Of a stretch of 12,616 nt of DNA, positions 6,428 to 12,594 are shown piece by piece. The stretch comes from Ruminococcus sp. Lineage in GTDB: Bacteria; Bacillota_A; Clostridia; Oscillospirales; Ruminococcaceae. The notes under the pieces are model-generated. The model did no database searches and had not been told where the DNA came from. It saw only the letters and a program-made list of their open reading frames with translations. The stretch spans positions 1 through 12,616 of the forward strand of contig JAFOMV010000062.1 of assembly GCA_017418765.1 (NCBI GenBank), read 5' to 3'. The position numbers and the translations under genes are program-made. Position 1 is the stretch's first letter. Each line of letters starts with the position of its first letter.

Positions 6428-7345
6428 TCAGTTATTGTATGTTATCTTCTTATCGCCTGTGCCCTTTTCGATGGACATGGTATACTTGCCGCCTGCACCG
6501 AAATCAGATTCAGGATTTGTAAGTGCAAGCTCTATATCGCCTACGCCTGCATCGACTTTGATATTGCCGTTGACAGTACCTGCAAACTCAGTATCGCCTG
6601 TGCCTGTCTCAAAGCTGAATCCGCCTACCTCAGCGCCCGATATGTCAGTATCTCCGACACCGCTTTTTATCCTGAGTTCGCCCTTTGATGTGATATTTCT
6701 TATTTCCATATCGCCTGTTCCCGCAACAAATGAACAGGAATCACAGGTAATATTGGATATCTCGCTGTCGCCTACACCGCAGGTTATGTCCATTTTTCCG
6801 CAGGTAATGTTGTTCAGTTCATTGTCGCCTGTACCTGTGTTGAATATGATATCTCCGAATTCAAGATCAGACATATCGATATCCCCTACTCCGCTTCTGA
6901 GGTCAAGCTTTTCGTATTCCTTTTCGGGGAGTGCTATCTCCACTTTGGGGTCTATATTAGTAAACAGCGTGATATTCACCATAAAGTTTTTAGTTTTAGG
7001 CGATGATATCATAAGAGTATCGCCGCTGAGTTCTGCTTTATACTTTTCAGAAACAGACGTTGCCGTTACCCTGATATCCTTTTCGTTGGTTTTCTTGATG
7101 GTTATGTCGCAGTTTTCCATATCAATGCTGATATTATTCACATCGGAAACACTGAAAGTGTTATTGAAATCAGCAGTTTCGTAGTACTTGTTAAGGTCTG
7201 TATTATGGCAGATGATACCTCCTATAACGGCAAGTATAAGACCTGCGATAAACATAACGAGACCTGTGATGATAACAGCCTTTGATGCGGACTTCTCAGT
7301 TTTTCTTCTGATCTCATCCTGTTCGCTGTAGTATTTTTCAGACAT
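6428..7345 (-). CDS. DUF4097-family membrane-anchored beta-repeat protein
   Basis: A 305-residue protein. A cytoplasmic N-terminus (1-22) is followed by one membrane helix (about 23-45) and a long extracytoplasmic beta-rich domain of the DUF4097 (putative adhesin) type. The repeat core carries eight G-[VT]-G-D turns at 152, 171, 190, 209, 229, 248, 267 and 295, alternating strictly between GVGD and GTGD. The spacing is 19-20 residues except for the last (28). Each repeat would be one strand pair of a beta-solenoid, so the true repeat is two coils (about 38 residues). Enterococcus LiaX, a regulator and sensor of antimicrobial-peptide stress, also uses DUF4097. The ATG at 7345 has GGGGAGG eight nt upstream and overlaps the end of the HAAS gene by 8 nt, so the two are translationally coupled. 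The surface side of the envelope is the likely site of action; the ligand is unknown. Confidence 0.85.
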   Translation of the reverse strand: MSEKYYSEQDEIRRKTEKSASKAVIITGLVMFIAGLILAVIGGIICHNTDLNKYYETADFNNTFSVSDVNNISIDMENCDITIKKTNEKDIRVTATSVSEKYKAELSGDTLMISSPKTKNFMVNITLFTNIDPKVEIALPEKEYEKLDLRSGVGDIDMSDLEFGDIIFNTGTGDNELNNITCGKMDITCGVGDSEISNITCDSCSFVAGTGDMEIRNITSKGELRIKSGVGDTDISGAEVGGFSFETGTGDTEFAGTVNGNIKVDAGVGDIELALTNPESDFGAGGKYTMSIEKGTGDKKITYNN

Positions 7346-7976
7346 TGTTCTGACCTCCCCTTCTTGTGATTAAACCTCTTATCCAGTCTGCCATGTTCCT
7401 TATAAGCTTTCCGCAAGCAGGTATAAGCTTTCTGAATACAGGGCCGCCTATGAGTACGAACAGGCCTGTTATCATAAGACCGATACCTATTGTGAGTATA
7501 GCTAAAGGCGGTATTTCAAAAAGCATATGAACGCCTGCAACTATAAAGGCTATACCTGAGAAAATAATTGCGCCTATCACTGCGATCAAAGCTATCAGCA
7601 ATGAAAAAAGTACAGCGAATACTGATATTATCACAGGCAGCCATATGGGGAATGTGAGTATCAACAATATCAGCTTCAGCCAGAAATTCTCAGTTGATCT
7701 TTTGTTTTTGCCCCCGTAGCTGCCCTGCGGCTGAACATTTTCATATCGTGGAGGAAACTGTGAAGCATCTGCTGTATGGATACCGCTGTCACGAAGGATA
7801 CCATCTGCTATTTCAATGGGATCACCCAGTTCTGCGGCAGTTTCTTCTTCTTTTCCGAAGCCTGCATCGAGGAAGACCTCCTCGTAATAGGAAAGTGCAT
7901 CATTTATATCGTCTTTAGGAAGTCCGAATTTTTCCAGACGCTCACGCATTTTAGTAAGAAATTCGATCTTATTCAT
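7338..7976 (-). CDS. HAAS-domain (DUF1700) multi-pass membrane protein
   Basis: A 212-residue protein. The N-terminal 1-65 forms the HAAS/DUF1700 helical domain (NKIEFLTKMRERLEKFGLP, YYEEVFLDAG, ELGDPIEIADGIL). A short linker follows, then three to four hydrophobic segments (about 99-118, 119-148, 158-178) and a basic C-terminal tail. HAAS-domain proteins are typically encoded next to PadR regulators and are thought to signal or sense at the membrane, and this operon fits that pattern. The start at 7976 (MNKIEF) is preferred over the in-frame ATG at 7994. It has GGGGTGG (7983-7989) six nt upstream, matches the usual family start, and gives an 8-nt overlap (ATGAATAA) with the padR stop. The same kind of 8-nt overlap joins its end to the DUF4097 gene. 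Confidence 0.87.
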   Translation of the reverse strand: MNKIEFLTKMRERLEKFGLPKDDINDALSYYEEVFLDAGFGKEEETAAELGDPIEIADGILRDSGIHTADASQFPPRYENVQPQGSYGGKNKRSTENFWLKLILLILTFPIWLPVIISVFAVLFSLLIALIAVIGAIIFSGIAFIVAGVHMLFEIPPLAILTIGIGLMITGLFVLIGGPVFRKLIPACGKLIRNMADWIRGLITRRGGQNNV

Positions 7977-8295
7977 TAGTTTCCACCCCTTCATTTAATA
8001 GAATACTGTCTACTTTTTTCTTGTGACTGCGCCATTCCTCACGGTACTCCTCAAGGCTGTCAGTTCCTTTCCCGGTGATACGGTAATAGCGTCTGTTCCT
8101 GCCCATATACTCTTTATCATAAGTTTCAAGATACTCGCCCTTCTGCAATCTTCTCAGAACAGGATAGAGCGTGGATTCTGAAACGTCCACTGCTTTGCGA
8201 AGGTACTGTGTTATCTCATAACCGTAAGTGTCGTTCTGCTGAACGATCGAAAGCACCATTGCATCAAGCAGTCCTGCATTGATAGAAAAACCCAT
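7969..8295 (-). CDS. PadR-family transcriptional repressor
   Basis: A 108-residue winged-helix regulator of the short PadR (PadR-s1) type. The helix-turn-helix covers about 9-55, with the recognition region STLYPVLRRLQKGEYLE. The wing is GRNRRYYRIT (65-74), and a C-terminal dimerisation helix (about 78-100) follows. PadR proteins usually repress their own operon and release DNA on binding an effector or under envelope stress. The start at 8295 is preferred over an in-frame ATG at 8334: AAGGAG (8303-8308) lies seven nt upstream, and family members begin near the NAGLLD motif. The gene is first in an operon of six. The palindrome over its promoter is the probable operator. Its effector cannot be read from the sequence. 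Confidence 0.92.
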   Translation of the reverse strand: MGFSINAGLLDAMVLSIVQQNDTYGYEITQYLRKAVDVSESTLYPVLRRLQKGEYLETYDKEYMGRNRRYYRITGKGTDSLEEYREEWRSHKKKVDSILLNEGVETNE

Positions 8296-8379
8296 ACTGT
8301 AACTCCTTTCATCAGCGGTTTGTCTCACAGACATATTGCAGAAACAATATTTTGTCTGCTGTAGTATTTGCTTTATGAC

Positions 8380-8402
8380 AATATTATACGCCGTATAATA
8401 TT
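8380..8402. promoter_or_regulatory. Putative PadR operator palindrome
   Basis: Perfect 11-bp inverted repeat with a 1-nt centre: aatattatacg (8380-8390), c, cgtataatatt (8392-8402). It covers the -10 box and most of the spacer of the padR promoter. An outer pair, acaatattat (8378-8387) and ataatattgt (8413-8422), adds a second overlapping inverted repeat. Placement over the promoter of a padR gene makes autorepression the simplest reading. Confidence 0.75.
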
Positions 8403-8411
8403 ATTTGTCAA
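8383..8411 (-). promoter_or_regulatory. Consensus promoter of the padR operon
   Basis: On the minus strand TTGACA (8411-8406), 17 nt, TATAAT (8388-8383). Both hexamers are perfect. Transcription would begin near 8376, giving a leader of about 80 nt before the padR ATG. A strong promoter buried in a palindrome is typical of a tightly repressed operon. Confidence 0.87.
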
Positions 8412-8490
8412 GATAATATTGTGATTTTTACAAAGCTTTATATAACTGCACAATATCCTCGTTACAAACGCACCGCTAATTGTTGGTTTA

Positions 8491-8538
8491 AAACAAAAAA
8501 ATCGTGAAGGCCCCTCATCAAAAAGGTTTTCACGATTT
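8491..8538 (-). terminator. Rho-independent terminator of the metal-uptake operon
   Basis: A 14-bp stem (8499-8512 with 8525-8538; ten Watson-Crick pairs, then two G-T and two C-G pairs) is followed on the minus strand by TTTTTTTGTTTT. It lies 17 nt beyond the stop of the deformylase-like gene and ends the operon that starts near 12040. Confidence 0.88.
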
Positions 8539-8554
8539 ATGTACTGCAAGCAGT

Positions 8555-8968
8555 TTATATTATCCTGCCGCTGAAATGATCTATCTCATGCTGGATTATC
8601 TGCGCTTCAAAGTCACGGAAAGTCTGCTTCTTTTTCTTTAACCGGTGATCGAGATACTCAACAGTGATGAACTTATGCCTCTGAACAGGCCTTACGCCGT
8701 CAAGGGAAAGACATCCCTCCTCGGTATCATATGTCTCCTTTGACTTGTCGGTTATCTCAGGATTTATCATAGCAACGGCTTTTCCGCCAATAGCGGCAAC
8801 GAGGATGGTCTTGTGTACGCCTATCATATTCGCTGCCATGCCCACACATCTGTCCGAATTTGCTGCGAGAGTGTCGAGGAGGTCACGTACTGTCTGCATA
8901 TCCTCCCTGCCTGCGGGCTCTGACTTTCTGCCGAGGACAAGGGGATCTCTTACTATTTCACGTACCAT
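8555..8968 (-). CDS. Peptide deformylase paralogue lacking the motif-I glutamine
   Basis: A 137-residue peptide-deformylase-family protein; true deformylases remove the formyl group from new polypeptides. Motif II, EGCLS (84-88), with the metal-binding Cys86, and motif III, HEIDH (127-131), with both histidines and the catalytic Glu128, are intact. Motif I reads GMAANM (43-48), with Met48 where the catalytic/oxyanion Gln of GxGxAAxQ belongs. The protein is short for the family and stops just after HExxH. Such GMAANM forms are, to my knowledge, a known side branch in Firmicutes usually annotated def, alongside a standard enzyme elsewhere. Activity on formyl-Met peptides is therefore uncertain. 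Its ATG overlaps the lipoprotein stop by one base (TGATG), so it is coupled to the metal operon and likely induced with it. Confidence 0.8.
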   Translation of the reverse strand: MVREIVRDPLVLGRKSEPAGREDMQTVRDLLDTLAANSDRCVGMAANMIGVHKTILVAAIGGKAVAMINPEITDKSKETYDTEEGCLSLDGVRPVQRHKFITVEYLDHRLKKKKQTFRDFEAQIIQHEIDHFSGRII

Positions 8969-9447
8969 CAGGCGTTCACCTTCATTTCCGCATTGAGAAG
9001 CTGTACATACTTGAAGCCGTACTCATCGTAGCTGTTGAACGCTCCCTTTATTGTAATGCTCTGTCCCTCCTCAGGGTAGTCATCGGGGTACTTATGATCG
9101 CCGTCAAGCACGAACTCTATTGCCTGCTGACAGCAGGCTGTAGCGTCAGGGACTATAGCCGCAAAGATGTACTTATCGCCGCCCTCGTCATGATAAACGC
9201 TGAAATTGCCCTCAAGCTTGACTATCTTTCCCTCGTACACATCGGGATAGAGTATCATATTTGAAACAGTGCTGTATATCATGGTGCTGCTCATTGTTGT
9301 CAGGTCATAGTCGATACCATCCTCGGACTTCTGTGCCTCGGAAGAAGCCTGTGAAGTCTCCGTGTTATCGGACGCCTCTGTACTGCCGCATGAAAACATT
9401 GAAGTCAGGCAAAGCAGAAGTGACAGGACAAATGCAGTTTTTCTCAT
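8968..9447 (-). CDS. Predicted lipoprotein with OB-fold-like domain and Cys-Cys motif
   Basis: A 159-residue exported lipoprotein: basic start, hydrophobic core, then a lipobox MFSC with Cys20 as the lipidation site. A Ser/Thr/Glu-rich linker (about 21-45) leads to a beta-rich domain (about 60-158). Strands such as GKIVKLEGNFSVY and QSITIKGAFNSY suggest an OB-like barrel. DATACCQQAIEF contains vicinal Cys105-Cys106. The CC-near-DA pattern recalls the C-terminal part of the YcgQ/TIGR03943 family linked to zinc-regulated genes in bacilli, but I am not sure of that relation. The gene overlaps the permease stop by 4 nt (ATGA) and has GGAGAGG upstream. Being co-transcribed with the ABC importer, it may bind or hand over metal outside the membrane; this is inference. 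Confidence 0.75.
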   Translation of the reverse strand: MRKTAFVLSLLLCLTSMFSCGSTEASDNTETSQASSEAQKSEDGIDYDLTTMSSTMIYSTVSNMILYPDVYEGKIVKLEGNFSVYHDEGGDKYIFAAIVPDATACCQQAIEFVLDGDHKYPDDYPEEGQSITIKGAFNSYDEYGFKYVQLLNAEMKVNA

Positions 9448-10310
9448 TTTTCGCCTCTCCTTGCAAACATTGAAATAATACAGAAAATAAAGAATACCGC
9501 TATGTCAGCCGCTACTATTGTCGAGCCTACGGGAGTTCCCTCCAGGATAGCCAGAATAAGTCCTGCCGATGCACATAAAAGCGATATTATCACGGAGCAC
9601 ACGATAACGCTCCTGAAACTTTTGAACACTCTCATTGCGGAAAGTGCAGGGAATATTATGAGTGCCGATATCAGCAGTGAGCCGACGAAGTTCATTGCAA
9701 ACACTATGATGACTGCGATAACAACTGCGATAAGCAGATTGTACAGGTCTGAGCGTACACCCGTAGCCTTTGCAAAGCTTTCATCAAAGGTAACGGCGAA
9801 TATCTTCGTGTAAAAGAAAAAGAAGACCGCTGCTACGATTGCCGACATGATAACGCATATCACAACGTCTTTCTGTGAAAGGGTCAGTATTGACGTTGAG
9901 CCGAAAAGGGTACTGCACACATCCGCCGACAAGTTTGCCGAAGTCCTGCCGTTTTTAGGGGCAAGGTTCATCAGCAGATATCCCAGAGCAAGCGCTCCTA
10001 CCGATATCATGGCAACTGCGGCATCTCCCTTTATTCTTGTATTCTGCCCTGTCCTCAGCAGAAGGACAGCCGAAACTACGGTAACAGGCATTATTATCAG
10101 CATATTGTCCGTAACATTGAGAACTGTTGCTATTGCCATTGCGCCGAATGCAACGTGTGAAAGTCCGTCACCAATAAACGAGAACCGCTTCATTACCAGT
10201 GTCACACCGAGAAGCGATGAACAAAGCGATATGAGAAGTCCCACTATAATAGCGTATCTTACCGCAGGAAACTGCAAGTATTCCACGAGCTTGTCAAATT
10301 TCTCAGTCAT
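9444..10310 (-). CDS. Metal ABC transporter permease (ZnuB/TroC type, ABC-3 family)
   Basis: A 288-residue integral membrane protein of the ABC-3 family, which forms the channel for zinc, manganese or iron uptake. It has about eight hydrophobic segments spread over the whole length. The conserved segment FSFIGDGLSHVAFGAMA follows the first helix, and the NFVGSLLISALIIFPALSA helix lies in the second half, both typical of ZnuB/AdcB/TroC proteins. The start at 10310 is chosen because GGGAGG with an 8-nt spacer precedes it; the GTG nine bases upstream falls inside that ribosome site. It overlaps the ATPase stop by 8 nt (ATGACTGA). Length is normal. Metal specificity cannot be read from the permease. 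Confidence 0.93.
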   Translation of the reverse strand: MTEKFDKLVEYLQFPAVRYAIIVGLLISLCSSLLGVTLVMKRFSFIGDGLSHVAFGAMAIATVLNVTDNMLIIMPVTVVSAVLLLRTGQNTRIKGDAAVAMISVGALALGYLLMNLAPKNGRTSANLSADVCSTLFGSTSILTLSQKDVVICVIMSAIVAAVFFFFYTKIFAVTFDESFAKATGVRSDLYNLLIAVVIAVIIVFAMNFVGSLLISALIIFPALSAMRVFKSFRSVIVCSVIISLLCASAGLILAILEGTPVGSTIVAADIAVFFIFCIISMFARRGEK

Positions 10311-11025
10311 CGTCCTCACCTCCCATAACAGAAAGGAAAGCCTGACCTATCCTGCTGTTGAGATAGTCCTCTTTAGTGCCGAAAAACTTCTGTTTACCGC
10401 CGATATGCAGGATATGTCCGGCATACTTCACAGCGGCATTCATATCATGTGAGACCATTATAACAGTTATGTTGTCCTTCTTGTTAAGGCTGTCTATCAG
10501 CTCATACATCTCATTTGAAGCCTTCGGGTCAAGACCTGTAACAGGCTCGTCAAGGAGTATCATCTTCCTTGCAGCACAAAGCGCACGTGCAAGAAGCACT
10601 CTCTGCTGCTGACCGCCTGAAAGTTCACGGTAGCAGCGGTTTGCCAGATGAGTTATCTCAAGACGCTCCATCATATCCTTTGCCAGCTTTTTTTCTTCTT
10701 TGTTGTAAAAGGGGCGAAGTCCGCAGCGGTTGACGCATCCGGACTGCACTATCTCTTTCACTGAGGCAGGAAAGTCCCTCTGCACCATAGTCTGCTGAGG
10801 GAGATAGCCTATCTCATTCTTTTTGACCTCGCCAACGAAATTAATCTCACCGCTAATCTGAGGTTTCAGACCGAGCAAAGCCTTTATAAGCGTACTCTTT
10901 CCTGAGCCGTTTTCGCCCAGTATAAAGAGATAATCACCGCTTTCAACGGTGAAGTTAAGTCCCTTTGTGACAACGCTTCCCTCATAGCCAAGGGAAACGT
11001 TCTCGCATTTCAAAAGTGTTCCCAT
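10303..11025 (-). CDS. Metal ABC transporter ATP-binding protein (ZnuC/TroB type)
   Basis: The 240-residue ATPase that powers the importer, acting on the cytoplasmic side as a dimer. All motifs are present: Walker A GENGSGKST (37-45), Q-loop Gln77 in GYLPQQ, signature LSGGQ (135-139), Walker B ILLDEP with Asp159-Glu160, D-loop GLD and H-loop His193 in MVSHD. The start at 11025 (MGTLLKCENV) fits the family and has AGGAAGGTG about ten nt upstream. An in-frame ATG at 11055 would overlap the binding-protein gene by 29 nt and has no better site. Only one base separates its ATG from the binding-protein stop. Confidence 0.94.
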   Translation of the reverse strand: MGTLLKCENVSLGYEGSVVTKGLNFTVESGDYLFILGENGSGKSTLIKALLGLKPQISGEINFVGEVKKNEIGYLPQQTMVQRDFPASVKEIVQSGCVNRCGLRPFYNKEEKKLAKDMMERLEITHLANRCYRELSGGQQQRVLLARALCAARKMILLDEPVTGLDPKASNEMYELIDSLNKKDNITVIMVSHDMNAAVKYAGHILHIGGKQKFFGTKEDYLNSRIGQAFLSVMGGEDDD

Positions 11026-11026
11026 A

Positions 11027-12004
11027 TCAGTCAAGCACCTTCCTGAGAGTTTCAAGATTTTGCTTCATAAGCGATATATAGGTCACACCGCTGCTGACTG
11101 TATCAGCTGTCACCGACTGAATGGAATTGAGAGTCTCTATATTGCGGTCCTTGTTAGCTGAGTTGTCTATAACTGCCTGAGCAATGGAAGGGTCAGAATT
11201 TTCAATAGTGAATACTGTATCAAGTCCAAGCTCATCAAGCTTGCCCGAAAGTCCAACAATTGTCTCAAAGCTTGCCTCTGTTTCGGCTGAACATCCTACA
11301 AATGCGGCATAGTAGTCGATGCCGTAATCGTCAACCAGATAACGGAAAGGGAATCTGTCGCCGAAGATTATGGTCTTGACCTCAGCATTTTCAGCCATAT
11401 CGGTATATTCGCTGTCAAGGTCATCAAGTTTCGAGGTATATACTGCCAGATTCTGCCTGTATGTATCAGCATTGCCGTTATCTATCCTGCAAAGCGAATC
11501 GCAGATAGCATCACAGCATATTTCAGCATTTCTCAGTGAGAGCCAGACGTGCTCGTCATACTCAGGACCTTCATCCCCGTCTTCTTCCTCCTCAGCTTCC
11601 ATGCCTTCCTTTACTTCTTCTTCCTTAGCGAAATCTCCCAGTACATCGAGAAGCTTTATTACCTGCATATCCTTGTTGCGGGCTTCCCTGAGAGCGTCAT
11701 CGACCCACTTATCGGATTCTCCGCCCACATACACGAACATATCGCAGTCGGATATCTTCATTATATCCTCAGTGCTTGGCTGATAATTGTGAAGGTCAAC
11801 GCCATTGTCAAGAAGATAGGTTATCTCCACATTCTTGTTTTTCCCCACTATCTCACGGGTCCAGTCATACTCTGAGAAAGTTGTACATATGATCTCTATT
11901 TTGTTCGGGTCTGAGGAAAGCTCTCCCTGTGCACATCCTGCAAGCGAGCAGGACAGCAAAGCCGACATAACAGCCGCTGTGAATTTTCCTGATAATGCTT
12001 TCAT
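11027..12004 (-). CDS. Metal-binding lipoprotein of the ABC importer (ZnuA/AdcA-like)
   Basis: A 325-residue cluster A-I (ZnuA/TroA-type) solute-binding protein anchored by a lipid at Cys24 (lipobox LAGC). Expected ligand positions: His72 in LHNYQPS and His152 in EHVWLSLRNA are present. The third position reads GDRFPFRYL with Asp216 where most family members have His, and the C-terminal acidic ligand may be Glu268 in IENSDPS. The loop before His152 (about 127-151) is where zinc proteins often carry a His-rich stretch; here it holds a long run of Glu and Asp. Both changes leave the metal (zinc, manganese or iron) open. Start: ATG at 12004 with AAGGGGAG upstream; an in-frame ATG at 12046 lies before the -10 derived transcription start and is excluded. 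Confidence 0.9.
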   Translation of the reverse strand: MKALSGKFTAAVMSALLSCSLAGCAQGELSSDPNKIEIICTTFSEYDWTREIVGKNKNVEITYLLDNGVDLHNYQPSTEDIMKISDCDMFVYVGGESDKWVDDALREARNKDMQVIKLLDVLGDFAKEEEVKEGMEAEEEEDGDEGPEYDEHVWLSLRNAEICCDAICDSLCRIDNGNADTYRQNLAVYTSKLDDLDSEYTDMAENAEVKTIIFGDRFPFRYLVDDYGIDYYAAFVGCSAETEASFETIVGLSGKLDELGLDTVFTIENSDPSIAQAVIDNSANKDRNIETLNSIQSVTADTVSSGVTYISLMKQNLETLRKVLD

Positions 12005-12022
12005 AGTATCTCCCCTTTTGAA

Positions 12023-12041
12023 TTTGATAATCATTTTCAAA
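12023..12041. promoter_or_regulatory. Fur-family operator (Fur/Zur-type box)
   Basis: A 9-1-9 inverted repeat, TTTGATAAT-C-ATTTTCAAA, with a single mismatch between the arms. On the minus strand it contains GAAAATGATTATCA, close to the Fur/Zur core TGATAATnATTATCA. The predicted transcription start (about 12039) lies inside it, so a bound repressor would block initiation when metal is plentiful. Fur and Zur cannot be told apart from this site alone. Confidence 0.8.
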
Positions 12042-12045
12042 TCCA

Positions 12046-12074
12046 ATTATACTTCATTATCCTCACATTGTCAA
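12046..12074 (-). promoter_or_regulatory. Consensus promoter of the metal-uptake operon
   Basis: On the minus strand TTGACA (12074-12069), 17 nt, TATAAT (12051-12046). Both hexamers are perfect. It drives the binding protein, ATPase, permease, lipoprotein and deformylase-like genes as one unit of about 3.5 kb. Confidence 0.87.
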
Positions 12075-12117
12075 GTACCTCAGGCACATTTCATGTATTT
12101 TTCACAGATAATCGCAA

Positions 12118-12147
12118 AAGATCCCCGAATAAGCTTTCGGGGATCTT
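12118..12147 (-). terminator. Hairpin terminator after the helical protein gene
   Basis: A perfect 12-bp stem (12118-12129 with 12136-12147, core gatccccgaa) and 6-nt loop, 12 nt beyond the stop at 12160. On the minus strand it ends in TTTT followed by GCGA, a short T-run, so termination may be partial. It isolates this gene from the metal operon promoter downstream. Confidence 0.75.
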
Positions 12148-12159
12148 CGGTCTGTAATT

Positions 12160-12594
12160 TTACAGGAACTGCCGCATATCATCGGTAAGTTTATCTTCGG
12201 CACGCACAAGCCGCATGGCTATATCCTTGGAGCGCTCGTCTGCCGCCTGATACTGGTTCATATACCTGCACAGCGACTTGATACCCATGTTGCAGCCGTC
12301 TATCATCAGCTCGGCTATCATGCTGTCACTGCCGTCCGTTTTCAGCTTCACGTTGGTTTTCAGCCACGACATTCCCTTTGCTACGGGATTCGGCTCTTTT
12401 CCGTCGTCGCCGTAGTCCGCCATCACCTTTACCAGATCGTTCTGCAATTTCTCGTTCTCGCCCTTACTGTCGATGAGAATGTCCTTCAGCTGTCTGTCGG
12501 AGACATATTCCAGCACCTCGTCAATGGATGAGATGCCCATTTTTATTCCTGCGTCACATTCACGCAGAAGCTTTATAGTGTCCTGTTCGACCAT
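12160..12594 (-). CDS. Conserved-looking helical protein, possibly ferritin-like four-helix bundle
   Basis: A soluble 144-residue protein, almost all helix, with no signal peptide or membrane segment. Predicted helices are about 3-32, 33-62, 86-115 and 117-143. The first and third share a pattern (CDAGIKMGISSIDEVLEY and MIDGCNMGIKSLCRYMNQ), suggesting two related helical hairpins. The layout resembles ferritin-like families such as DUF2383, but I do not see a clear E-x-x-H metal pair, so metal binding is not supported. I do not recognise the protein. The ATG has AAAGGAG (12605-12611) ten nt upstream. A preceding gene may end just beyond the window edge. The coding GC is visibly higher than in the flanking DNA. 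Confidence 0.75.
   Translation of the reverse strand: MVEQDTIKLLRECDAGIKMGISSIDEVLEYVSDRQLKDILIDSKGENEKLQNDLVKVMADYGDDGKEPNPVAKGMSWLKTNVKLKTDGSDSMIAELMIDGCNMGIKSLCRYMNQYQAADERSKDIAMRLVRAEDKLTDDMRQFL

Noticed and set aside
6414..7184. Long plus-strand frame (256 codons) opposite the DUF4097 gene, rich in SPTP/SPVP
   Set aside because: It is the antisense image of the GVGD/GTGD repeats; the minus-strand gene has a ribosome site, a membrane helix and operon coupling.
9847..10452. Plus-strand frame of 201 codons over the permease and ATPase genes
   Set aside because: Antisense to two clear ABC transporter genes; no ribosome site and no recognisable domain.
12005..12046. Upstream ATG at 12046 as start of the binding protein
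   Set aside because: It lies before the transcription start predicted from the perfect promoter, and the lipoprotein signal and ribosome site fit the ATG at 12004.
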